Assembly (NCBI GenBank): GCA_024760905.1
Contig: CM045731.1
Coordinates: 57,794,125-57,858,124, forward strand
Direction: 5' to 3'
Source: Plotosus lineatus
Lineage: Eukaryota > Chordata > Actinopteri > Siluriformes > Plotosidae
DNA: 64,000 nt
Below the pieces are notes generated by a model. The model saw only the letters and a program-made list of their open reading frames with translations. It was not told where the DNA came from and searched no databases. This document shows positions 55,384 through 64,000 of the stretch, in pieces; the first letter of the stretch is position 1, and every line of letters begins with the position of its first letter. The position numbers were made by a program, and so were the translations under genes.

Positions 55384-55692
55384 ATCTCTCTCAGAGAAGT
55401 CCTGAATGGCTGATACTCTGGCAGCATGAGACTCTGAAGGGTTTAACCAGTAGATGGCGTTTTGTGCCATTTTTAACCCATAAAATAACCAACATATAAA
55501 AAAGCCCAGAAGTAATTCAGCAATGGTGTTCATTGCAGTAAAGTCATGATGTGTCATTTACTTTGGAGAATAAAAACACAGTTATGGCTTTGTTTCCATG
55601 AAAGATAAAATAAGAGATATAGTGGTGTGTTTGGAGAGTAACTTTCATGAATGATATATTTATTAATTAAAATTTAGTAGTATAATATAAAA

Positions 55693-55900
55693 GGGCAGTG
55701 GTGGTCTAGTGGTTAGGGCGCAGGATCGCTGATCCTCAGGTTGGGGGTTCGAGTCCCCACAGGGTTGTCACTGTCCCCCCAGTGCAGCTAACTGGGTTAT
55801 CAAAGGCAGGCCATGGCTCTCATTGTCTATGGTGAGAGGCATGTAAAAGAACCATTGCTGACTTTCGTAAGAGTAGGCTGCAAAGCCGTCAGCGTGTTTC
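55693..55900 (+). mobile_element. SINE copy S6, tail replaced
   Basis: The head (gggcagtggtggtctagtgg, ggttcgagtcc) and body end at tcagcgtgtttct. The usual tail is replaced by about 80 bases of unrelated GC-rich sequence ending near 55980. Confidence 0.75.
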
Positions 55901-56134
55901 TACGACCTGGAGAGGGATGGGCTCCGCCAGGCCAAATCAGCCCAAGCCTCGCCATGAAGGCGCCCCAACGACATCCTCGGATGTTAAGGGACAAGTGAAG
56001 AAGAAGTATAATGTAAGGTCTTAGAATTAAGCACTGGTGAATCCAGAGACAATCTGAGATATAGGGATATCTGTGTATTTTCAGAAGGATACATATATGT
56101 GTATATACACTGGTATATATATATATATATATAT

Positions 56135-57482
56135 CTTCTTCTTCGTTTCCTTTCGGCTGTTCCCTTCAGGGGTCGCCACAGCAAATGATCTGCCTCCATC
56201 TCTCCCTATCCTCTGGATCTTCTACTCTTACTCCAACGACCTTCATGTCCGCCTTCACTACATCCATAAATCTTCTCTTTGGTCTTCCTCTGGACCTTTT
56301 GTTTGCCTGGTAGTTCCAACCTCAGCATCCTACTACCAATATACTCACTATCCCTCCTCTGTACATGTCCAAACCATCTCAATCTAGCCTCTCTGACTTT
56401 GTCTCCAAAACATCTAGCAAGTGCTGTCCCTCTGATGTACTCATTTCTGATCCTATCCATCCTCGTTACTCCCAAAGAGAACCTCAACATTTTCATCTCT
56501 GCTACCTCCAGCTCTGACTCCTGTCTTTTCCCCAGGGCCACTGTCTCTAAACCATACAACATTGCTGGCCTCGTCACCGTCTTGTACACTTTTCCCTTCA
56601 TTCTTGCCGATACTCTCCTATCACACATCACACCGGACACTTTTCTCCATCCATTCCAACCTGCCTGCACACGCTTCTTCACCTCTTTTCCACACTCTCC
56701 ATTGTTCTGGATTGTTGAGCCTAAGTACTTAAAATCCTCCACCTTATTTATCTTTGACCCCTGTAACCTCAAAGTTCCTCTTGGGTCCTTGTCGTTCACA
56801 CACATGTATTCTGTCTTACTAAGACTAACCTTCAATCCCCTCCTTTCCAGGGCATACCTCCACCTCTCTAGATTTTCCTCCACTTGGTCTCTGCTCTCAC
56901 TACAGATCACTATGTCATCTGCAAACATCATAGTCCATGGAGATTCTTGTCTAACCTCGTCTGTTAGCCTGTCCATCACCATAGCAAACAAGAAGGGGCT
57001 GAGAGCTGACCCTTGATGTAGTCCCACCTCCACCTTGAACTCTTCTGTCACACCGACAACACACCTCACCACTGTTTTACATCTCTCATACATGTCCTGC
57101 ACCACTCTAACATACTTCTCTGTTACTCCAGACTTCCTCATACAATACCACAGTTCTTCTCTCGGCACCCTGTCATATGCTTTCTCCAGATCCACAAAGG
57201 CACAATGCAGCTCCTTCTGACCTTCTCTGTACTTCTCTATTAACATCCTCAAAGCAAACACTGCATCTGTGGTGCTCTTTCTTGGCATGAAACCAAACTG
57301 TTGTTCACAAATGCTGACCTCTGCCCTTAGTTTAGCTTCTACTATTCTTTCCCATAATTTCATCGTATGGCTCATTAACTTTATCCCTCTGTAGTTGCCA
57401 CAACTCTGCACGTCTCCCTTGTTCTTAAAAATGGGCACCAGCACACTTCTCCTCCATTCCTATGGCATCTGCTCACTTTCTA
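56135..57482 (-). mobile_element. RTE-like LINE copy F, 5'-truncated
   Basis: Minus-oriented. The frame at 57444-56206 is open for 412 codons, from VPIFKNKGD through [15 protein letters not shown] and FADDIVIC to [15 protein letters not shown], then shifts frame near the end. (TA)n lies directly at its 3' side and soon after its 5' side, suggesting insertion into a TA array. Confidence 0.87.
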
Positions 57483-57502
57483 AGTGCTCTTTCTAACTGC
57501 TC

Positions 57503-57504
<2 letters not shown>

Positions 57505-57575
<71 letters not shown>
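57505..57575 (+). repeat. (TA)n microsatellite
   Basis: About thirty-five TA units beside LINE copy F. A shorter TA run lies on the other side at 56114-56134. Confidence 0.95.
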
Positions 57576-57577
<2 letters not shown>

Positions 57578-58039
57578 CACGCTGTCCTTTATGGATATTT
57601 TACCTCTATTAAAAGAATGATCAACAGTAAAAAATATTTACAGTTGTGATACTGAAGCCATGGGTGATATTTCTCACGTTTCCTTGGATGATAAGCATTT
57701 TGACCTGTCTGTAACCTGTTTGTTATCAGATTAAATGGTGAATGATTTTACATTGCAAATTGGATTTATTTAAGTTTTTTATTAACAGTTTTAATGCTTC
57801 CTCTGCAATGACAAAACTAGAATGTTCTCACATTCATTAAGGTTCAGTGAGATCAGAGCTGTGGTGAGATGGAAGCCTTTCCCAGAAACACAAACCAGAA
57901 AGTGGGAGGAGTCAATACTCTAATAATTTCAGTACACCACAACTCATATTCACACACTCATCACATTCAGTGGAACCTGAACATAACCAATCTGTCTATC
58001 TGAATGGGTTTTGTAGATTGGAGGAAATTAGAGAGCCTG

Positions 58040-58040
58040 G

Positions 58041-58085
<45 letters not shown>

Positions 58086-58107
58086 GTTGTTGTTGTTGTT
58101 GTTGTTA

Positions 58108-58143
<36 letters not shown>
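58040..58143 (+). repeat. (ATT)n/(GTT)n microsatellite
   Basis: ATT repeats, a short GTT block, then ATT repeats again. Confidence 0.95.
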
Positions 58144-58360
58144 CACAAAAAAGAAAAATAATCTTATACAACCTTAAATTTCTGGAAGCTCAACCTTGTT
58201 AGGAAACTTGCTTTGACTTGCCAACCTTTTTTTAGCTCATTTTGAGCAGAATTTTTCCAGAAACAAGTACAAGCTGTGCACCACATCTGAGGAACCAGAG
58301 TTTGTCTTGTAATTTAAGATGTCTGTACATTTCTAATTTAGGAAACTTGAAATAAAGCCT

Positions 58361-58955
58361 GGTGGCACCATAGTGTTAGCACATCTGCCTCACAGCAAGA
58401 AGCTTCTGGGCTTAAGTCGTGGGTTCAGCGACATTTGGCACAAGTGTTTAAGTGGGTTTCTTCCAGGTAATCTAGTTTCCTCAGACAGTCCAAAGACCTG
58501 CACATTAGTCTAACTTATAAAAGGTATCTTCTGGTGGGCTTTTACACCTGAGTCTTCTGGTTCATCAGAGCTAGATCTTAGGAGTTCATCTCTTCCTGGA
58601 TGGAATGCTGATCCATCCATCGCAGGTTACCTTCTCAGTATTTTTTACTGGTACCCATTTATATTGCAGATGTCTTAGCATGGTGGGGGTCTAACAGAGA
58701 TTCAAACTCACAATCTCTCTATCATGAATCCAAATACCCTAATCACTAGACCACCGACCCCACAGCATTAGGCTATTTAGCTGTTCCAAATTGCCCCTGG
58801 GTCTGAGAGTGAGCGTGAATGCTTGTGTGTGTAACCCTGGGGTGAACTGGCAAGCTGTTTAGGGTGTACCCCGCCTTCTTCCAAAGTCAGTTGAGATAGG
58901 CTCCAGCCTCCCTGTGGTAATAATCTCATAACATGAGGCTTTAAATGATAAACCC
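58361..58955 (+). mobile_element. Family X pieces, split
   Basis: The head and middle lie at about 58361-58520 (ggtggcaccatagtgttagc, cagtccaaagacctgcacat). The 3' half lies at about 58785-58955 (ctgtttagggtgtaccccgc). About 260 bases of other sequence with its own tRNA-like gattcaaactc phrase lies between them. Confidence 0.55.
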
Positions 58956-59640
58956 TTTGGACCGTCGTCTCCATTCACTACACTGCAATGACCTAACAGG
59001 TTAGTGTCTGGCTGAAACTGCAGAGCTTGGAGAGATGACTCAGCTCAGAGTGCTGAGATTAAAATACTGCAACAGGGATGGATGACATAAAGCTAATAGG
59101 ATGCCACTATTTTTTTAAGTAACGTCATCCAGTCAGTTTTAGCTTTAAAGTCAATCCGAAAAGGGTCTCACAAAAACACGGCACTGTTTAACGAACACCC
59201 ACCACTAACTTCCTACATCCCATTTCTTCCTATTAACTTTAATCCCACACATAAAACTATGGCATTAGCATGAAAGAGTCCGATCCAGATAAAGAATGGG
59301 GTGATGTATGCGTGTCTGTGTCACGTCTCTGCGGACCGTGATGTTGTTTTTACAGTATTTCTGAGAAGAAACCAGGTGCACGTTAGTCTGCGGGGTTTTT
59401 CTTCCTTGAGGGAGGGAGAGAATCTGTCGAAGGAATGAAAAAAGACAGACAGAGGGAGGGGGAGGGAGGTGAAGCGGAAAGACCTGTCTGAAATGGAAGA
59501 GCTGGTATGTGAGCCTTCAGGAATGTTGAGACCCATCAGGATAATTGAGTGTATCTGGAACCAGGAAAGACAAACTTTGTTCCCGGGGTGCAGAGGAATG
59601 TGCACAGGGATGTCTGGAGAGCAAATTCCGACCCAAGTCA

Positions 59641-59694
<54 letters not shown>
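59641..59694 (+). repeat. (CA)n microsatellite
   Basis: About twenty-six CA units. Confidence 0.95.
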
Positions 59695-59696
<2 letters not shown>

Positions 59697-60106
59697 GCCC
59701 CTCCATCCCTCCACAGTTGATGACTGCTATCAGAGACTTGTTTGAACTGGAAGATAATTGCGTGGTGAGGATTGTGTCCTGCTTTTCCTTGATGATCCCG
59801 CGAGCCTGCTGTTTTCTTTACGCTGATTGCCGTAGCATAGCCTAAAAATAATGCCACTCAGGAACATGTCTGGTCATGCTTTTCTACCAGATCTGGATAG
59901 ATTCCTTTCCATGTCTGAAGTTTAATTGAAAGTGAGCAGATATCAGTGCATTCTGTTCCTGGTTGGTGGGACTTTTGTGAAGCTTGATGATGATTGTTGG
60001 CCAATGAGCATTCACATGTTAATACCATGATACACACGCACAAACTTGACTTTTATTTGATGCTGGTGTGATGCATTTACTTTAGTCACTGTATGTTGAT
60101 GATTAA

Positions 60107-60450
60107 GCGTGACACGGTGGCTCCTGGATAGCATGTCCGCCTCACAACAAGCATTTCTTGGGTTCAAGTCCTGGCCTTGGCGAGGGTGCATCTGTGTGGA
60201 GTTTTCATGTTTTCCCAGAGCTTGAGTTGATTTCCTCTGGGTAGTCTGGTGTCCTCCCACAGTCATGTACAAGACATACACATTAAGCTGAAAAGGTGTT
60301 CCAAATTTTCTGTATGCGTGGGTGTTAATTGTTTGTATGTGTTGGCCCGGTGATGGTCTGGTGAACTGTTCAGGTTGTACCCCGTCCTCTCCTGGAGTCG
60401 GCTGAGATGGTTGCCAGCATCCCTGTGAACCTATTATGGCCTCAGCAGCT
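60107..60450 (+). mobile_element. Family X repeat
   Basis: Nearly whole plus-oriented copy from gacacggtggctcctggata to gatggttgccagcatccctg. The left boundary of the tandem duplication lies inside it, at about 60303. Confidence 0.7.
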
Positions 60451-60685
60451 TAGAAACCTAATGAATGTAATCCAGACCACTTAGATATTACCACACTCTA
60501 AAATCCTAACTAACACTCCCGTAGTAAAATATGCTCACATCCCAAAAGACACGCCCCTAACTCTGGTAGAAAGATTTCCAAGAACAGTGGAGTTCAAAAG
60601 GAATCAATCGGGTGTCAGCTCCACCCTTACCAGCATCAGGATTTTCCTTTTCCAAACTGCTTTATCCTTTATTGGGGTTGCAGGG

Positions 60686-61060
60686 CAAGGGCAGTGGTGG
60701 CCTGGTGGTAAAGGGCGCTGGATCGCTGATACTTAGGTTGGGGGTTCAAGTCCCACTCCCCACAAGATTGTCACTCTCCCCTTAATGCAGCTAACTGGGT
60801 TATCAAAGGCCAGCCATGTCTCTCACTATCTATGGTGAGAGGCATGTAAAAGAACCATTGCTGACTTTCGTCAAGAGTAGGCTACATAGCTGTCAGCGTG
60901 TTTCTGCCCCTTGCTAAGGGTTGTGTCAGGAACGGCATCCGACGTAAAAACCTACGCCTAATCGAATATGCAACTCATTAAGATGACTTCCATGAAGATG
61001 GAGGCAAATGAGTCGTTGTGGCGACCCCTGAAAGGGAACAAGCCGAAAGGAAAAGAAGAA
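60686..61060 (+). mobile_element. SINE copy S7 in duplication unit 1
   Basis: Full-length SINE, from gggcagtggtggcctggtgg to gtggcgacccctgaaagggaacaagcc-type tail. It is inserted in a minus-oriented family X copy. The same insertion is present in unit 2 as S9, so it predates the duplication. Confidence 0.88.
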
Positions 61061-61065
61061 CAAGA

Positions 61066-61326
61066 GAGTTGTGGCTCATCTCAGCCGAATCAGGGTGAAC
61101 CTGAACAGCTCACCAGAGATTGCAGCACAACATACAGACACACACACAGACACTCAAGACACACACAGGAGCAATTTAGAACTGCCAATTTTTGGACTGC
61201 TGAAGAAAACCAGGGTACCCCGATTAAACCCCCAGACGCACACTGCAGAACTCATGAACTCCACATAAAACCCATCTCATCGCTGAGAGGCGGACATGCT
61301 AACTGTTACTCTACTGTCCCACCCTG
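61066..61326 (-). mobile_element. Family X, 3' piece beyond SINE S7
   Basis: Minus-oriented, from tggctcatctcagccgaatc to the tRNA-like head near 61320. The S7 SINE separates it from its gctttatcctttattggggt start. Confidence 0.65.
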
Positions 61327-61426
61327 GCACTCCATGAATGAACAATTAACAACTTTAACACACAGACATGTCTTTATTTCCTTGTTACACAACATCACTT
61401 TTATGAATGTACAGGCAGGTCCAGAG

Positions 61427-62067
61427 TTACACAATCCGCAAAGGGGACAGAATTAAATTCCCAACAGCGGGCCCGGGAGCCCTTTCTAGAAGGAAGTTTT
61501 TTATAATCTCAGTATCTGGTGTTACAGAACCCTTACAGAAAATATGGGGCAGTGGTGGTCTAGTGGTATAGGGCGCTGGATCGCTGATCCAAAGGTTGGG
61601 GGTTCAAGTCCCACTCTCCACAAGGTTGTCACTGTCCCCCCCAGTGCAGCTAACAGGGTTATCAAAGGCGGGCCATGTCTCTCACTGTCTATGGTGAGAG
61701 GTTCATGTAAAAGAACCATTGCTGACTTTTGTAAAGAGTAGCTGCAAAGTCGTCAGCGTGTTTCTGTCCCTTGCTAAAAAGGGTTGTGACAGGAAGGGCA
61801 TCCGACGTAAAAACCTCTGCCAAATCAAACGTGCGAATCAGATGATTCACTGTGGCGACTCCCGAGTAAAAGGGAAAAAAGCCGAAAGGAAGACAGACAG
61901 ACAATCTGGTGTTACAGAAATCAGGATTTTCTGCTCTGAGCCTTGATCTTCTCAGGTTTTCTCCCTTGTACTTCTTCCTCATCACTGTTATGTTAGACTC
62001 GCTCACAATGGATACCTTCATAAAATCACGTCTGAGATGCTCCTGCTGAGATTCAATCTCTCGAAAG
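61427..62067 (-). pseudogene. Duplicated terminal exon broken by SINE S8
   Basis: Minus-strand copy of the exon at 63424-63673. It begins the same way (FREIESQQEHLRRDFMKVSI) after an AG created next to the duplication junction, gains one base in the CTCAGAGCAG stretch that shifts the frame, and is then interrupted by the SINE at 61530-61903. It cannot encode the same end. Confidence 0.75.
61530..61903 (+). mobile_element. SINE copy S8, with exact target duplication
   Basis: Flanked by a perfect 16-bp direct repeat, atctggtgttacagaa, at 61514-61529 and 61904-61919. Unit 2 carries the unoccupied site near 63510-63526. The head starts at 61546 and the tail ends gccgaaaggaagacagacag. Confidence 0.92.
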
Positions 62068-62461
62068 CTGTTTTAAATTTTCTGTATGCGTGAGTATGAA
62101 TGGTTGTATGTGTTGGCCCAGTGATGGTCTGGTGAACCGTTCAGGTTGTACCCCGTCCTCTCCTGGAGTCGGCTGAGATGGGTGCCAGCATCCCCATGAC
62201 CCTATTTAAGCCTCAGCAGCTTAGAAAACTAATGAATGTACTCCAGACCACTTAGATATTCCGGCACCACCCTTTAAAATCCTAACTAACACTCCCGTAG
62301 TAAAATATGCTCTCATCCCAAAAGACACGCCCCTAATTCTGGTAGAAAGATTTCCAAGAACAGTGGAGTTCAAAAGGAATCGATAGGGCGTCAGCTCCAC
62401 CCTTACCAGCATCAGGATTTTCCTTTTCCAAACTGCTTTATCCTTTATTGGGGTTGCAGGG

Positions 62462-62840
62462 CAAGGGCAGTGGTGGCCTGGTGGTTAAGGTGCTGGATTG
62501 CTGAGAGTAAGGTTGGAGGTTCAAGTCCCACTCTCCACAAGGTTGTTATTGTCCCCCCAGCGCCGCTAACTGGGTTATCAAAGGCCGGCCATATCTCTCA
62601 CTGTATATGGTGTGAGGCATGTAAAAGAACCATTGCTGACTTTTGTTAAGAGTAGACGGCATACCTGTCAGCGTGTTTCTGCCCCTTGCTAAGGGTTGTG
62701 TCAGGAACGGCATTCGACGTAAAAACCTACGCCTAATCGATGATACAACTCATTAATATGACTTCAATATAGATAGTGGCAGGTGATTCACTGTGGCGAC
62801 CCCTGAAAGGGAACAAGCTGAAAGGAAAAGAAGAAGAAGA
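62462..62840 (+). mobile_element. SINE copy S9 in duplication unit 2
   Basis: Flanked by an exact 11-bp repeat, gggttgcaggg, at 62451-62461 and 62841-62851. It is the paralogue of S7. Confidence 0.88.
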
Positions 62841-63113
62841 GGGTTGCAGGGAGGTTGTAGCCCATCTCAACCGAATCTGGGTGAACCTAAACAGCTCACC
62901 AAACAATCGCAGCACAACATACAGACAGACGCGCACACACACACACACACACACACAGATACATACACACACACACACACACACTCACACATACACACAC
63001 ACACATACACACACACAGATACGTACACACACACACACACACAGATACATACACATACACACACACACTCACACATATACACACACACACTCACACATAT
63101 ACACACACACACA

Positions 63114-63147
<34 letters not shown>

Positions 63148-63321
63148 GGAGCAATTTAGAACTGCCAATTAGCTTAATGTGCATGTCTTTGGACTGCTGA
63201 AAAAAACCAGGGTACCCCGATTAAACCCCCAGACGCACACTGCAGAACTCATAAACTCCACATAAAACCCATCTCATCGCTGAGAGGCGGACATGCTAAC
63301 CGTTACGCTACTGTCCCACCC
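62841..63321 (-). mobile_element. Family X with expanded CA array
   Basis: Unit 2 counterpart of the 61066-61326 copy. The internal CA stretch has grown to about 220 bases (62929-63150) with repeated acagatacatacaca and actcacacata variants. Confidence 0.75.
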
Positions 63322-63369
63322 TGGCACTCCATGAATGAACAATTAACAACTTTAACACACAGACATGTC

Positions 63370-63375
63370 TTTATT
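63370..63375 (-). promoter_or_regulatory. Polyadenylation signal of the unidentified gene
   Basis: AATAAA on the minus strand, just after the TAA of the 63424-63673 exon. It is duplicated at 61373-61378. Confidence 0.5.
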
Positions 63376-63423
63376 TCCTTGTTACACAACATCACTTTTA
63401 TGAATGTACAGGCAGGTCCAGAG

Positions 63424-63673
63424 TTACACAATCCGCAAAGGGGACAGAATTAAATTCCCAACAGCGGGCCCGGGAGCCCTTTTTGGAAGGAAGTTTTTTA
63501 TAATCTCAGTATCTGGTGTTACGGAAATCAGGATGTTCTGCTTGAGCCTGGATCTTCTCAGGTTTTCTCCCTTGTACTTCTTCCTCATCACTGTGATGTT
63601 GGACTCGCTCACAATGGATACCTTCATAAAATCACGTCTGAGATGCTCCTGCTGAGATTCAATCTCTCGAAAG
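63424..63673 (-). CDS. 3'-terminal exon of an unidentified gene
   Basis: On the minus strand, acceptor caacacag opens a frame reading FREIESQQEHLRRDFMKVSI, then NITVMRKKYKGENLRRSRLK, and ending LSPLRIV before TAA at 63424. AATAAA follows 49-54 bases later at 63370-63375 on the same strand, which is the layout of a last coding exon. The peptide is basic and helix-prone at its start. I do not recognise the family. The rest of the gene would lie beyond 64000. The exon is duplicated and broken in unit 1. Confidence 0.55.
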
Positions 63674-63835
63674 CTGTGTTGAGACAATGTACAGTATTAA
63701 CAACACCACACAGATCAGACAGAGCCGAACTTTTCCACTGTGGCGTCTCCAGTTCTGATTAATAATGAAGCTGATTTCCTGATCACGCGGCTCAGGAATG
63801 TATGAAAAATAAAGCGAGGTAAAATGGAATGGCGG

Positions 63836-64000
63836 CGGTATGGTTGGTGCAGGGGTTAGCACTCCTGCCTCACAGCAAGAAGGTGCCAGGTTTGATTTCC
63901 GGGCTTGGCGAGGGCTTTTCTGTATGGGGTCTGTATGTTGTCCCAGTGCTTACGTGGGTTTCCTCCAGGTACTCCGGTTTCCACCTGTTCTTCCTTTTTC
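63836..64000 (+). mobile_element. Family X head, runs off the window
   Basis: Starts gcggtatggttggtgcaggg, with the tRNA-like ggtttgatttccgggcttgg, then gggtttcctccaggtactcc. The copy continues past the end of the window. Confidence 0.7.

Larger units (their letters stand above)
60303..62074 (+). repeat. Tandem segmental duplication, unit 1
   Basis: Begins aaattttctgtatgcgtg and ends ctctcgaaagctgtttt. It matches 62075-63676 throughout, including a family X tail, SINE S7, a minus-oriented family X copy and a terminal exon. Unit 1 also carries SINE S8, which unit 2 lacks. Confidence 0.9.
62075..63676 (+). repeat. Tandem segmental duplication, unit 2
   Basis: Begins at the same aaattttctgtatgcgtg and ends at ctctcgaaagctgtg. 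It lacks the S8 insertion and has a much longer CA array (62929-63150) than unit 1. Confidence 0.9.

Noticed and set aside
62929..63150. CRISPR-like alternation of short repeats and spacers
   Set aside because: It is an expanded CA array with TA and TC variants inside a family X element of a eukaryotic genome.

Overview
The window looks like teleost nuclear DNA, probably from a repeat-rich fish. It shows split genes with GT-AG introns, dense dinucleotide arrays, a Rex3 retrotransposon, hAT and Tigger DNA transposons, tRNA-headed SINEs and no operons. Most long open frames here are transposon remnants or low-complexity repeats, not host genes.

Three host genes can be assembled exon by exon, in the order col24a1 (+), znhit6 (+), ccn1 (-). 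This is the mirror image of the human 1p22.3 order CCN1-ZNHIT6-COL24A1, so synteny supports the names. (1) Bases 37-8532 hold the 3' end of a type XXIV-like fibrillar collagen: six Gly-X-Y exons, a telopeptide exon and four C-propeptide exons. (2) Bases 16492-40516 hold a ten-exon HIT zinc-finger gene, the box C/D snoRNP assembly factor ZNHIT6/BCD1, predicted 367 aa, with intron 5 of about 12 kb full of repeats. (3) Bases 48583-50223 on the minus strand hold a complete five-exon ccn1 (cyr61), predicted 370 aa, with TATA, CRE-like and TEAD-like promoter motifs. A fourth, unidentified gene contributes a terminal exon on the minus strand at 63424-63673.

The rest is mobile DNA. One RTE-like LINE family has at least six copies plus a 3' stub. 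A near-full-length Rex3 at 11347-14690 has a perfect 15-bp target duplication. A tRNA-derived SINE has nine copies, and its 3' tail resembles the RTE-like LINE tail. A second SINE-like dispersed repeat (called family X here) has more than a dozen pieces. There are three Tigger/pogo-type MITE copies and one decayed Tigger. A hAT element at 44141-45834 has a perfect 8-bp target duplication and two LINE fragments inside it. Insertion order can be read from nesting: a LINE lies inside family X, LINE debris lies inside the hAT, and a tandem duplication at 60.3-63.7 kb preserves both an older shared SINE and a younger SINE present in only one copy.

The points most worth a second look are the perfect 50-bp palindrome in znhit6 intron 1, the HDV-ribozyme-like fold at the exact 5' end of Rex3, the SINE/LINE tail match, the filled and empty SINE site in the tandem duplication, (TG)n tracts abutting collagen splice acceptors, and a MITE inserted at bases +6/+7 of a znhit6 splice donor. 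I saw no evidence for a wholly new multi-gene system.
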